Positions 53,748-63,678 are shown, counted from the first letter of the stretch. The stretch is 64,000 nt of DNA from Pedobacter sp. W3I1 (GCF_030816015.1 NZ_JAUSXN010000001.1:3038001-3102000), one strand, 5' to 3'. The notes: a model not told the origin generated them from the sequence alone. Numbers and translations: made by a program.

Positions 53748-54359
53748 ATGATTTGTATTATAACAGGTGATATTGTAGGCTCAAGGAAGATTAAAGATAG
53801 CTGGTTATTGAGCTTAAAAACTGCTTTAAAAATAGTTTCGGGTCAGAATAGTAAGTGGGAGATTTACCGGGGGGATAGTTTTCAGGTAGAAGTTGAGCCA
53901 GAAAACGCCATCAGGGCTGCTGCTTATTTAAAAGCGTGTATCAGGGTAAATAAACCTGCAGATGTAAGGATGGGAATTGGAATTGGAGATATAAAAAACA
54001 AACGGAAGAAACTTTCAGAATCCAGTGGGGATGCTTTTGTGAATTCAGGGGCGGCTTTTGACAGTTTAAAACAGGCTAAGGTTAATTTAGCCATTAAAAC
54101 TGATTCCGCTGATTTTGATGAGGAAATTAACGTTTTAATAAAGTTATCTCTGATATCAATGGATAGCTGGGGAGTTGTAGCTGCCGAAATGGTAAAACTT
54201 GCCCTGGAGAACAATAACCTGTTGCAAAGCGAACTGGCGGCTATCTCGGGCCGGACACAATCATCTGTAAGCGAAGCATTGAAGCGTGCACATTATACCG
54301 AAATTATGGAAATGGACAGGCTTTACCGTAAAAAATTGAACCAAATGATTTTAAAATAA
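53748..54359 (+). CDS. SatD-family protein: cyclase-like domain plus C-terminal HTH
   Basis: 203 residues. The N-terminus IITGDIVGSRK resembles the first metal motif of class III nucleotide cyclases (T/F-D-I-V-G-S-T; Asp8), and YRGDSFQVEV (Asp43) resembles the second motif G-D-x-F; RMGIGIGDI (residues 74-82) corresponds to the following strand. The C-terminus (LLQSELAAISGRTQSSVSEALKRAHYTEIMEMDRLYRKKL, about 155-195) is a predicted helix-turn-helix. So the protein may bind or make a nucleotide and regulate DNA. The relationship to cyclases is my reading of motifs, not a proved activity. The stop overlaps the next ATG (TAATG). Confidence 0.72.
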   Translation: MICIITGDIVGSRKIKDSWLLSLKTALKIVSGQNSKWEIYRGDSFQVEVEPENAIRAAAYLKACIRVNKPADVRMGIGIGDIKNKRKKLSESSGDAFVNSGAAFDSLKQAKVNLAIKTDSADFDEEINVLIKLSLISMDSWGVVAAEMVKLALENNNLLQSELAAISGRTQSSVSEALKRAHYTEIMEMDRLYRKKLNQMILK

Positions 54360-55069
54360 TGGATATCTATTTAATCAAGCTTATTCTTGTCCATTTAATT
54401 GGAGATTTCTTTTTACAACCAAACGCTTGGGTAAAAGATAAAGAAAGGAAAAAATTAAGATCAATAAAGCTCTATTTGCATGTGGCCATCCATATAGCTT
54501 TGATATTCCTTATTTTCTTAAACTTTGGCGTTTGGAAGGTAGCACTCTCAATAGGAGTACTCCATTTTGTGATTGATGCTTTAAAGTCGATTTTTCAGAC
54601 TAAAAGAAATGCACGGATACTGTTTTTTGTTGATCAGGTTTTACATTTCACTTCGATAGTAATAGTGTGGCACTTTTTTTACAAAGGAAGTTTAGATATC
54701 AGTTTTTTCAATGAAACCAAAACCTGGATTTTAATAGCAGGGGCTTTATTTCTCACGATGCCTACATCGATTGTTATGCGGGTAATTATTGCTAAATGGC
54801 TTCCAGATAACCAGCCAGACAGCCCACAGTCGCTACAAAATGCAGGTAAATATATTGGAATACTGGAAAGGGTGCTGATTTTCTTGTTTATTCTAACCAA
54901 TCATTTTGAAGCCGTTGGCTTTTTACTCGCGGCCAAATCTATATTTCGGTTCGGCGATTTAAAAGAAGCGCACGATCTTAAATTAACAGAATATGTACTG
55001 ATCGGAACGTTGTTAAGCTTTGGCATCGCCATTGTAACTGCCATGCTTACTCAAATGTTTATTGCATAA
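54359..55069 (+). CDS. DUF3307 membrane protein (SatE-like partner)
   Basis: A 236-residue protein with about seven predicted membrane helices; the start LIKLILVHLIGDFFLQPNAWVKDKERKK and HFVIDALKS carry the conserved H-x-x-x-D and D-x-x-K features of DUF3307. The family is often encoded next to SatD. The start codon overlaps the SatD stop, so the two are translated together and probably work together at the membrane. Biochemical role unknown. Confidence 0.78.
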   Translation: MDIYLIKLILVHLIGDFFLQPNAWVKDKERKKLRSIKLYLHVAIHIALIFLIFLNFGVWKVALSIGVLHFVIDALKSIFQTKRNARILFFVDQVLHFTSIVIVWHFFYKGSLDISFFNETKTWILIAGALFLTMPTSIVMRVIIAKWLPDNQPDSPQSLQNAGKYIGILERVLIFLFILTNHFEAVGFLLAAKSIFRFGDLKEAHDLKLTEYVLIGTLLSFGIAIVTAMLTQMFIA

Positions 55070-55070
55070 A

Positions 55071-55094
55071 AAAAGCAGCCCGAAAGCTGCTTTT
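55071..55094. terminator. Bidirectional terminator between satE-like and peptidase genes
   Basis: AAAAGCAGC pairs with GCTGCTTTT around CCCGAA; A's before and T's after make it usable in both directions, for the DUF3307 gene and for the convergent S9 peptidase gene. Confidence 0.85.
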
Positions 55095-55103
55095 AAATTT
55101 TTT

Positions 55104-57275
55104 CTATCTTGCTCCCGGAGGGCAGTTTTCTTTTAAAAACTTAGTATAAGTTAACGATAAATGTTTGCCAGTTCCTTCACCCTCAGAGATACTGTGGGTG
55201 CGGTTTGGATAACTCATTAATTGAAAAACCTTTTCGTTTTTGATTAACTCGTTAATCAGCATTTCGGCATTTTGGTAATGCACATTATCGTCGCCTGTAC
55301 CATGAATGTACAATAAATTACCTTTTAAGTTTTTAGCGTAAGTAATTGGAGAGCCTTTAATATATGCCTCTTTACTTGGAAAAGGCGTGCCCATATAACG
55401 TTCCTGATAAACATTATCGTAGGTTAATTGATTACCAACCGCTGCAATTGCAATACCTGTTTTATAAATTTCAGGATATTGGAACATCAAGTTTAACGTA
55501 GAAGAACCGCCTCCGCTCCAGCCCCAAACAGCTACGCGGTCTTTATCCATATAAGTATGGGTAGCCAATAATTTTTTAGCGGCCATAGCTTGATCGCGGA
55601 TATTAATCACACCAATATTTTTATAAATACTTTTACGCCATGCGCTTCCTTTTGGAAGGGGTGCACCTCTATTATCCATTGAAATATAGATATAACCATC
55701 TTTAGCCATATCGCCGGCATATAAACGGTTTCTCCCTGCACCATAAGTATCTAATGCAGTAGCTGAAGCAGGCTCACCATAAACATAAAACACCACAGGG
55801 TATTTCTTATCTGGATTAAAGTTATCAGGCTTTTTCATCCAACCGTCCATTTCAATTCCATCTTCAGTAGTTACTTTAAAAAACTCAACTTTGTTTTTAG
55901 TTGCTGCTTGTTTAGCTAATTGCGTAGTAATGCTCCCGTCCATGGTAAATGGATTCCCTGTAGTAAAGTTCATCCACTCTGTAATTGGCTCAACAAGCGA
56001 ACTGTTATACGAATGGCGGGTAAAAGCAGCATTAGGTGAAATATCGTAATTGTGTGTTCCTGGTAAAACAGAAGGCGTAACCTGTTCTAATTTACCTTTG
56101 CCATCTAACTTGGTTTTAAAAAGATACTTCTGAGTAGCATTTGTTGGTGATGCCAGAAAATAAACCATGTTATTTTTTACGTCGATCAATTTTACATCAA
56201 TCACATCATAGTTGCCTTTGGTAACCAATGTTTCTTTTTTTCCATCCAAACTGATCCTATACAGGTGGTTCCAGCCATCCTTATCAGATACAATGGTAAA
56301 CTCTTTATTGTCATTTAGCCATTTCCACTCATCCTGTGCATCAATCCAGGCTTTAGCTTTTTCGGTATAAACAGCTTTTGCCGATCCTGTACTCGCATTA
56401 CAAACGAATACTATACTTTCGTTTTGCTCGCGGTTTAGCTGTTGTAAAATAATATCATTACTGTTAGGTACCCACTGCATACGCGGAATGTAGTGCTGAA
56501 TATGATCTCCGGGAACATTTAACCAGTTTGTTTTGGCTGTTGCGATATCAACCACACCAACTTTACAAGCGGAAGGATTTTCGCCCACCTTTGGATATTC
56601 TACAGGAATAGTATACGGATAAATAGAATCTGTATTATTGATCATTAAGAAATTTTTGATCTTCGTCGCATCCAGCTGCCAATAAGCAATAGATTTGCCA
56701 TCCGGACTCCATCTAAAACCATCACGACAATCAAATTCTTCCTCATAAACCCAATCGAAAGTACCGTTAATCATCCGGTCTGTACCATCTGTGGTTAAGG
56801 CCTTTGCTCCAGTTCCATCAATATTTTCTACATATAAGTTGTGTTTGCTTACATAAGCAACCTTGCTGCCATCTGGCGATAATTTAGCAAACATTAAAGA
56901 TGAAGCCGGTCTATCTTTTCCAATTTGAGTGATCTTATTGGAAGTTAAATCTGCCAACCAATAATCTCCACGTGTATCGTAACGCCAAACTTTTTTACTA
57001 TTGGTGTAGATTAGTGCTTTCGAACCATCATCTGATAACTGGAAACTTCTTACCGGAATAGCATCATTTTTTCCAGCTGGCGTTAATAATGCTCTTGATA
57101 TAATGGTTTTCCGGTCGTTTTTAGGTAGTGTAATAGAAATAATTTCCCCATTTCTGGTAACCTCATAATAGGAGTTACCGTCTTTTGCCCAATTGATATT
57201 TTGAGCTTTTGCATCAATTAGCGCGCATAATGCTATGCAAGCAATTGATAATCTTAATAATAATCTTTTAATCAT
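55104..57275 (-). CDS. S9 family peptidase (dipeptidyl peptidase IV-like)
   Basis: About 723 residues from ATG at 57275. Signal peptide (LLLRLSIACIALCALIDAKAQ), beta-propeller N-terminal domain (WSPDGKSIAYWQLD, DEEWK-type repeats) and alpha/beta-hydrolase domain with the Ser in WGWSGGGSS, Asp in HGTGDDNVHY and His in RTHSI. It removes Xaa-Pro dipeptides from peptides in the periplasm. The original 11-codon extension is not needed. Confidence 0.92.
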   Translation of the reverse strand: MIKRLLLRLSIACIALCALIDAKAQNINWAKDGNSYYEVTRNGEIISITLPKNDRKTIISRALLTPAGKNDAIPVRSFQLSDDGSKALIYTNSKKVWRYDTRGDYWLADLTSNKITQIGKDRPASSLMFAKLSPDGSKVAYVSKHNLYVENIDGTGAKALTTDGTDRMINGTFDWVYEEEFDCRDGFRWSPDGKSIAYWQLDATKIKNFLMINNTDSIYPYTIPVEYPKVGENPSACKVGVVDIATAKTNWLNVPGDHIQHYIPRMQWVPNSNDIILQQLNREQNESIVFVCNASTGSAKAVYTEKAKAWIDAQDEWKWLNDNKEFTIVSDKDGWNHLYRISLDGKKETLVTKGNYDVIDVKLIDVKNNMVYFLASPTNATQKYLFKTKLDGKGKLEQVTPSVLPGTHNYDISPNAAFTRHSYNSSLVEPITEWMNFTTGNPFTMDGSITTQLAKQAATKNKVEFFKVTTEDGIEMDGWMKKPDNFNPDKKYPVVFYVYGEPASATALDTYGAGRNRLYAGDMAKDGYIYISMDNRGAPLPKGSAWRKSIYKNIGVINIRDQAMAAKKLLATHTYMDKDRVAVWGWSGGGSSTLNLMFQYPEIYKTGIAIAAVGNQLTYDNVYQERYMGTPFPSKEAYIKGSPITYAKNLKGNLLYIHGTGDDNVHYQNAEMLINELIKNEKVFQLMSYPNRTHSISEGEGTGKHLSLTYTKFLKENCPPGAR

Positions 57276-57373
57276 ATATAGTTTTTGGACATAAAAAAAG
57301 CTTTTCAACTTTTGGGCTAATTTAAATAAAAAGCCTGCAGTTAAAAAGCTGTAAATTATCTGGAATTGGTTAA

Positions 57374-58021
57374 TTATTCACCACCACCTTGCATGGCTTT
57401 CAATTCGTCCATAGTTACTACTTCGTAACCCGTAGGAATTTCAGTGTTAATGACACCAACTTTGGCTTCAGAAAGAGATTTTAGAACCAGGTCTGAATTT
57501 ACGCCGTTAATTACTGCCGAATATTTTACAGGAAGTGCACCTAAGCCTTTAAAGAAACCACCATTGGTAATTGCAGCAATATCAACATCTTTAGTTGCCC
57601 ATAATTCATGCGCTCCACCTTTGTCATCTTTGTAGGTATATTTTTCAGCATTAAATCCAGCAATTGTCTGTTTTTCGCCAGTGGCTTTGTAATCAGAATA
57701 TTTTGGCAATAAAGCTTCTTGTGCTTCTGTTTCTGTTTTGCTCACCTTTACTGCAAACTGTTTTTGAGCTACCGGAACATCAATTAATAATAATCCGGTT
57801 TTATCTGCCGTATTTGAAATGATGTTAACCATGGCAGGGCCATTTTCAATTTCTATTTTGGTTAAGCTACCATTAAATTTAGTTTTAATGTCGGTTGTTG
57901 TACCATTAGCCGTTACGGCAAATACCAAAGTACCTTCAGCAATTTTCTTTTGTGCATGGGCAATTATAGCAGTACTTACTAAGATTAAAGCTACAACACT
58001 GGTTTTGATTGATTTGAACAT
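57374..58021 (-). CDS. DUF4412-like secreted protein
   Basis: A 215-residue protein with a signal peptide (FKSIKTSVVALILVSTAIIAHAQ) and a strand-rich body: EGTLVFAVTANGTTTDIKTKFNGSLTKIEIENG, GFNAEKYTYKDDKGGAHELWATKDVDI, PVKYSAVINGV. This is the DUF4412 layout. Function unknown; periplasmic or lipid-side location is likely. It ends with a GGGE tail. Monocistronic gap to the peptidase of 98 bases. Confidence 0.72.
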   Translation of the reverse strand: MFKSIKTSVVALILVSTAIIAHAQKKIAEGTLVFAVTANGTTTDIKTKFNGSLTKIEIENGPAMVNIISNTADKTGLLLIDVPVAQKQFAVKVSKTETEAQEALLPKYSDYKATGEKQTIAGFNAEKYTYKDDKGGAHELWATKDVDIAAITNGGFFKGLGALPVKYSAVINGVNSDLVLKSLSEAKVGVINTEIPTGYEVVTMDELKAMQGGGE

Positions 58022-58042
58022 GTTTATTTCAGTTTTAGTTAT

Positions 58043-58819
58043 TTACCAATTAATTTTTTCTTTTTTCAGAAATGAAGAAATCCCTTTTTTAAAATCTTCA
58101 CTTTCTCTTACCCGGGCATTAATCTGAACTGCAGTTTCCAAACTCTTTTCTAAATGTGGATTAACAGTTTGCGTAATCAGCTGTTTGGTAATCATTAATG
58201 AATTACCCGAACTCTCTGTGCACAAACTTAACGCAAATTCTCTTACTTTTTGATGAATGTCGGATGAATTTGTTACAAAGTTTATCAAATTATATTTCAA
58301 TGCCTGCTCCGCAGAAAAGGTTTTTCCAGTCAGTAAAATTTCCTTAGCGATGGATTCGCTTACCTTTTGTTTTAAAAAACAAGAAACAATAGCAGGTACA
58401 AAACCAATTTTTACTTCGGTATAGCCAAAATTACTTTCAGGGGTAGCAAAAACGATATCACATACAGTTGCCAAACCGCAGCCACCGGCAATGGCATGAC
58501 CTTCTACCTGTGCAATAACCACTTTTGGTAAATAATAGATAGTTGTAAAGAGCGTTTTTAAATGATTAGAATCAGCCACATTTTCTTCAAATGTATTGTA
58601 CTGTAATTGTTGAAGATAGGCTAAATCGGCACCAGCACTAAAAGCATCGCCATTTGCATTCAATATGACCACTTTTACCTGGTCGTCTTCTGATGCTTTT
58701 ATAAATGCAGCAGTTAATTCAGCGATAAGTTGAGGGTTTAACGCATTTCTTTTTTCGGGCCTATTGATAGTTATTGTTGCTATTCTTTCAGCAACCTGAT
58801 ATAAAACCAGATTTTCCAT
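58043..58819 (-). CDS. Enoyl-CoA hydratase/isomerase family protein
   Basis: A 258-residue crotonase-fold protein: ITINRPEKRNALNPQLI, NANGDAFSAGADLAYLQ (oxyanion hole), IAQVEGHAIAGGCGLATVCDIVFATPESNFGYTEVKIGFVP with the catalytic Glu, and the C-terminal helix. It should hydrate a 2-enoyl-CoA. Its stop is two bases downstream of the ComEC gene's ... start side: the two genes are on the same strand with a one-base gap (58819/58821), hence probably co-transcribed. Confidence 0.9.
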   Translation of the reverse strand: MENLVLYQVAERIATITINRPEKRNALNPQLIAELTAAFIKASEDDQVKVVILNANGDAFSAGADLAYLQQLQYNTFEENVADSNHLKTLFTTIYYLPKVVIAQVEGHAIAGGCGLATVCDIVFATPESNFGYTEVKIGFVPAIVSCFLKQKVSESIAKEILLTGKTFSAEQALKYNLINFVTNSSDIHQKVREFALSLCTESSGNSLMITKQLITQTVNPHLEKSLETAVQINARVRESEDFKKGISSFLKKEKINW

Positions 58820-58820
58820 G

Positions 58821-60908
58821 TTATTGGGTTAGTTGTACCAAATATGCTTTATTTTTCTTTAAAATATGTACATCTGTATCAATATTCTCCATATACTTCT
58901 TTAAGATCTGAATTTTATAATCTTTATTAGTGGCATCGATTATTGCAGTTTTATATTTTATATCAACGTCCATTTTGGATAAATTAAATTTAGTATTTCC
59001 ACTTAACCAGATACTTGAAAAAGTAGCCTTTCCGTTCATCTTTTTATCATTTAGGTTTTCATCAATTAAGAGTATCCTATACTGAAAAAAGGCGATTTGG
59101 TTGTTCCTTAATACAAACTCCCCTAAAACGGTGTCTTTCTTAAAATTAATAACATATATCTTGTTTAACTGTAATTGGGTTAATGCCGGTTCAATAGAAA
59201 AGTTATAGTTTTTATCTTTACTATTTAAATCTGAAACCAAAACAGCTTCTTTCCCATGAATAAAAGCTGCCGCATAGTTTTTTCTTAGTGAAAAGAAAAT
59301 GATTTTCCTTTGATGGAAGTTCTTTAGATCATCGTACACAACTAAAAGTTGATAACAAACAAATAGCAGTAAAGAAGAGAACAAAAATCGTTTGTTAAAT
59401 TTCGTCAAGGCATAAATGAATAAACCTAGCGACAAGCTCAATAATACAAATTCAGGCAAATTAATCCATATCGACGAAAAGCTAGCATATGGCAAATTGG
59501 CAATCCACTTTAATACAGCATTTGTAAAATTTATTATCCATTCGAAAACCGGAGCCAGAAACCCGAATGATGGGATTAATACCAAAATCCCTAAATACAT
59601 CATGAGTATTAATGGAATGGTGATGAAAAGATTCGCAAAAAGGAAGTAGAGTGGGAATTGATGAAAATAATAAATGCTTAATGGAAAGGTGACCACTTGT
59701 GCGGCTAAAGACATAGCAGTGAAACTCCATAACTTGTCTAGCCAATGATGTTCAGTATAAAGGAGGTTATAAATTTTAGGCTGAAGATAAATTAGTCCAA
59801 ATACGGCCAGATAGGAGAGCTGAAACCCAACATCCCAGATTAAAAATGGATTGTAAACCAGCTGACAAAATGCTGAAAAGGCCAAAACATTATAACTGTT
59901 GGTTTTCTTCGATAAAACTTTGGCCGTAATTAAAATGCTGATCATTATAGCCGAACGAACGACAGAAGGAGATAATCCGGTTAATAAAGCATATCCCCAA
60001 ATCAACGTACAGATAAACAACAGTTTTACAATCCTTAATGCCCGATTCTTGTTCAAAAAGAAGAACAGAAAATCTAAAACGACATAAATAATAGCTACAT
60101 GCGCTCCTGATACCGATAAAGCATGGATGGTTCCGGTTTTGGAATACGCCGATAAAGTTTCTTTACTTAAATCGGCACGGTAACCTAAAATAAGAGTAGA
60201 GGCCACAGCAAAAGCTTCATCATTTTTAATCAAGCTCCGGTATCTTGCTACCTGCTTTTCTCTTAAGTTTAAGGCCATCTTTATAACTGGATTTCCAACG
60301 CTATTTTTGGTACTAACGATATGATCCTGATTTATAAATGCCTGATGATAAATATTTTGACTAGCCAGCCAGGCTTTAAAATCAAATTCGGCAGGATTAT
60401 ATGGAGGCTCTACTTCTGTATATTTAACCGAGATCATCAATTCATCGCCATACTTTAGTTTGATGGGTTTTAAGCCATCTAATTTAACGGTAAGAAGCAG
60501 CTGGCCCGATAAGCTGATCTGTTTATCTTTTTGATATCCAGATACTATCTTTGCTTTAAAACGCACGATGCTGCTACTTTGCTGAGGTTCATTTTCTACC
60601 CAAACTTTTAAATAGTTGCACCCCGTTTTTGCAAAATAATTTTGGTTTAAACTTTCGTTATTGAGCAGGCAAAACAAACCGCCAAGACTAAAAAACAGTA
60701 TATAAATTAAAATACCAATAGCACCTTTGTAACGATATATATAAAATCTTTTATAGGTGATATTTAGAAATAAAATGCTCAGTAAAATTACAAGCAGGGT
60801 TAAGGTCAACCATTGAATATATACTAAAGCAGGAAAGAAATAAAAAATACAGATGCCTGAAATAAAAGGAAACAGGATCCTGACAAAAATATATTCAGCC
60901 TTAAACAT
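58821..60908 (-). CDS. comEC: ComEC/Rec2-family competence protein
   Basis: A 695-residue protein with about ten membrane helices. The N-terminal OB-like region is followed by the Competence domain (GTIHALSVSGAHVAIIYVVLDFLFFFLNKNRALRI and GLSPSVVRSAIMISILITA). The metallo-beta-lactamase domain that many ComEC proteins carry at the C-terminus is not apparent: no H-x-H-x-D-H motif is visible in the last 200 residues. It would form the inner-membrane DNA channel for natural transformation. The next gene downstream in transcription is the enoyl-CoA hydratase. Confidence 0.88.
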   Translation of the reverse strand: MFKAEYIFVRILFPFISGICIFYFFPALVYIQWLTLTLLVILLSILFLNITYKRFYIYRYKGAIGILIYILFFSLGGLFCLLNNESLNQNYFAKTGCNYLKVWVENEPQQSSSIVRFKAKIVSGYQKDKQISLSGQLLLTVKLDGLKPIKLKYGDELMISVKYTEVEPPYNPAEFDFKAWLASQNIYHQAFINQDHIVSTKNSVGNPVIKMALNLREKQVARYRSLIKNDEAFAVASTLILGYRADLSKETLSAYSKTGTIHALSVSGAHVAIIYVVLDFLFFFLNKNRALRIVKLLFICTLIWGYALLTGLSPSVVRSAIMISILITAKVLSKKTNSYNVLAFSAFCQLVYNPFLIWDVGFQLSYLAVFGLIYLQPKIYNLLYTEHHWLDKLWSFTAMSLAAQVVTFPLSIYYFHQFPLYFLFANLFITIPLILMMYLGILVLIPSFGFLAPVFEWIINFTNAVLKWIANLPYASFSSIWINLPEFVLLSLSLGLFIYALTKFNKRFLFSSLLLFVCYQLLVVYDDLKNFHQRKIIFFSLRKNYAAAFIHGKEAVLVSDLNSKDKNYNFSIEPALTQLQLNKIYVINFKKDTVLGEFVLRNNQIAFFQYRILLIDENLNDKKMNGKATFSSIWLSGNTKFNLSKMDVDIKYKTAIIDATNKDYKIQILKKYMENIDTDVHILKKNKAYLVQLTQ

Positions 60909-60910
60909 GA

Positions 60911-63142
60911 TTAAAATTGATAGCGCACCTGAATTTTAACTTCTGATTTTTTATTGCCCTTAATTTCGTCCAGATAAGTACCTACAGTTTCTACATCCTT
61001 GTACACAAACAAGCCATATCGAACCCAAACATTTAGTTTCTTCACCACATTATATTTCAGGTTGAGATAAGTCCTAAAACCTTTCCCATTATACATCCCG
61101 AAGGCAAAACTGTATAAAACATCATCTTCATAGGCGTAAATTCTACTGTTATAACTCGGGGTATTGAAATAGGCAAATCTTACATTCCCTGTTAGCTTAG
61201 CGAACATCGGGGAATAATCTACATCCTGATAAACGAGATAACCAAATTCCCTATTGGCACTTCCTTTTTTATATTGAGAAATCTCTAACCGGTTTTGGAA
61301 GCGCCAATTATTATTCAATTGCCAGTTTGCCTCTGTCCGGTAACCCTCTCTTTTTACATAGTCTAAAAAATTTACAGGAACATCCAAATCGGTATTTTGT
61401 TGTTTATGTTCGGTTTTAAATCGAACTAAAATCTTAAAGGTTTTGCTGGGTATATAAACGGCCTGAGCTAAAACTTCGTAACCTTTTGAGGGCTCATCAA
61501 CCCGGTATTTTAACCAGGGGAACCGAAAATAATCGCCGTAGAAAGAAAAGGCCCAATGTTTATTTGGGTTAACATTTAAACCTGCATACAATCCTTTTTC
61601 ATTTACCGCTTCGCTCGATTCGGATACGGCTTGATTAAAAAAACTGTGATAATCTTTAGCATAATCGCGATAGGTTAAAGCTGCAGAAACTGTTGGCGAC
61701 AAACTAATGAGTACCCCATTAATATAGGCAAAGCCACCACCTAAACCTTTAGCGGCTTCGCCATAGAGGTACATGTTTTTATACGTATAATTATAAAATA
61801 AACCCAAATTGGTTAACGATTTGCCTGTGAAACTATACCGATCGTAAGCTGCAGTTTGCGTAATAAAACGATTCTTATAATTAGTATGATAAGCAATTGC
61901 ACCAACAGCAAATTCGTTTTTGGCATATTGAACTGTAGTGCCGAACACGCTTTGTGCCAAAACACCTTTATTCTTAATTTCAGTAGGCGTTCTATGCAAC
62001 CCTGTTTGATTAATCGTTGCCTGGACTAAATTTCCTTCCGAATCTAATTTTTGGCTGGCATCAAGATTGCGGAACGAAACAAAAGGAGTAATGTCTATAT
62101 TTTTTAATAAATTAATCGTTGCAGCGCCTCCTCTAAAAAAGGAATATTCGTTAGTAGAATTATAAGGCCTTAAACCTAAATCTTTTTTAGCTACGCTGGT
62201 TACATCAGGACCTTTACCAAAAGAAAAACCCGACCATAAGGTTAAGCCCTGTCCAAACTGTAGCGTATAATCGCCAACTACCAATTTTTTTAACTTACCC
62301 AATTTGAATAGTGCGATATTCCCTGAATAAAAATCAAAAGGCTTGCTGATAAATTTTTCTCCGGCATCCTTATCTAAAGTTATGGCTGCCGATAGAATTG
62401 AGCTATATTGATATCGGTAACGCATCTGAAATCTTTCTGGTGAGCCTAAATACCGGTTCCCGGGTAAATCGGTATAACCTTTTTGTTTTTGTAAGGTCTG
62501 CGCGAAGCGCATCATCAAATCATTTTCACCAGCATGCACAATGTTTTTAAAACTGAGCTGCTGATATTCAGCGATATTAGTCAACGTTACAAATGGAAGC
62601 AGGGTTTGGACAGTTTTAATGTCAAAACCATCAATGCTTTGTAATTCCAGCACATCTGCAAGCTGACCATTTTCCTTTATATGTACAAAGAAATTACCAA
62701 TCTGTAAGGGTGACAGGAAAACCAAAGTCTTTAATTCTTCAACTGAAGTGCGATTCAGATTGATTGGATGTTTACGATATTTTTCTAATACATCAATCAA
62801 CTCGGTCATATCGTAATCATCGGGGAGGTTTTCAGCCATGCTCTCCAAAATATCACTTATATCTGTTTCCTGTGTGTTGGTTTGAGCATTTGCCATGAAT
62901 CCAATCATTACAAATGCAACAATTAAGATCTTAAACGCATAGCCACCTCCAGTTAGAAATTTATTATAAAGGTCGACAACCCATGAGGTTACCATTTCCC
63001 GGCTACAGAACAGTGTATTTCGAAAAGGATTTGCTTGCAGCAACCAATTACTATCTGATGCAGATAAACGGACACCCAAATGGTTTTTGGGAAAAAAAGA
63101 ATAGGGGAAAAAGACAAGCAACAATGCATACCATATTTTCAT
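60911..63142 (-). CDS. Helix-hairpin-helix outer-membrane beta-barrel protein
   Basis: A long open frame (743 residues). Residues about 90-210 include tandem HhH repeats with DNA-binding pattern (HPINLNRTSVEELKTLVFLSPLQIGNFFVHI, and GFDIKTVQTLLPF), and the rest alternates strands typical of a barrel, ending WVRYGLFVYKDVETVGTYLDEIKGNKKSEVKIQVRYQF. The first 70 residues do not look native; a likely real start is the ATG at MVTSWVV or, more probably, close to the signal sequence FKILIVAFVMIGFMANAQ. It lies directly next to comEC, so a DNA-uptake role at the outer membrane is a reasonable guess. Family name unknown to me. Confidence 0.7.
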   Translation of the reverse strand: MKIWYALLLVFFPYSFFPKNHLGVRLSASDSNWLLQANPFRNTLFCSREMVTSWVVDLYNKFLTGGGYAFKILIVAFVMIGFMANAQTNTQETDISDILESMAENLPDDYDMTELIDVLEKYRKHPINLNRTSVEELKTLVFLSPLQIGNFFVHIKENGQLADVLELQSIDGFDIKTVQTLLPFVTLTNIAEYQQLSFKNIVHAGENDLMMRFAQTLQKQKGYTDLPGNRYLGSPERFQMRYRYQYSSILSAAITLDKDAGEKFISKPFDFYSGNIALFKLGKLKKLVVGDYTLQFGQGLTLWSGFSFGKGPDVTSVAKKDLGLRPYNSTNEYSFFRGGAATINLLKNIDITPFVSFRNLDASQKLDSEGNLVQATINQTGLHRTPTEIKNKGVLAQSVFGTTVQYAKNEFAVGAIAYHTNYKNRFITQTAAYDRYSFTGKSLTNLGLFYNYTYKNMYLYGEAAKGLGGGFAYINGVLISLSPTVSAALTYRDYAKDYHSFFNQAVSESSEAVNEKGLYAGLNVNPNKHWAFSFYGDYFRFPWLKYRVDEPSKGYEVLAQAVYIPSKTFKILVRFKTEHKQQNTDLDVPVNFLDYVKREGYRTEANWQLNNNWRFQNRLEISQYKKGSANREFGYLVYQDVDYSPMFAKLTGNVRFAYFNTPSYNSRIYAYEDDVLYSFAFGMYNGKGFRTYLNLKYNVVKKLNVWVRYGLFVYKDVETVGTYLDEIKGNKKSEVKIQVRYQF

Positions 63143-63295
63143 AAGCAGGGGTTAAACCGGTTAATAAAAAATAGGGTGATTGTTGTTTTGGTGATACTAA
63201 TATAGATAAATAATTAAAAAACTACAAAAAATGTATTTTTTTAATTACCTAAAAGTAATGCAATGAAAATTGATAATATAAATGAAATAAAATGC

Positions 63296-63631
63296 TTACA
63301 GTTCTTCGGCCAGATTTACTAAAAAACCTTTCAGTTTTTCTAACGAATCTATAATCTTTTGATTCTCTCTAACACCTGTTTTATTATTCTTCAAATAGTC
63401 TTTAGCACCTTTTAGTGTAAAACCTTTTTCGTCAACCAGATTAAAAATGATTTTTAGGTTTTCAATGTCTTCTGGTGTGAAAAGACGGTTGCCTTTTTTA
63501 TTTTTTTTGGGCTGCAGGATATCGAATTCTTTCTCGTAAAAACGGATCTGCGATGCGTTAACATTAAACATTTCAGTCACTTCGCCCATGGTATAATACA
63601 TTTTATTAATGTCTCTTTCTTTATACGGCAT
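63296..63631 (-). CDS. MerR-family transcriptional regulator
   Basis: A 111-residue protein with an N-terminal winged HTH (YTMGEVTEMFNVNASQIRFYEKEFDILQPKKNKKGNRLFTPEDIENLKIIFNLV). The C-terminal part is a helix (LEKLKGFLVNLAEEL) without the cysteine-rich metal loop of the classical MerR group. Ligand unknown. Divergent from alaS with a 116-base gap that contains predicted promoters for both. Confidence 0.85.
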   Translation of the reverse strand: MPYKERDINKMYYTMGEVTEMFNVNASQIRFYEKEFDILQPKKNKKGNRLFTPEDIENLKIIFNLVDEKGFTLKGAKDYLKNNKTGVRENQKIIDSLEKLKGFLVNLAEEL

Positions 63632-63678
63632 ATTTTGTGCTTGATTATGAGTGTCTTATATCGATTAATTAAAGTATT

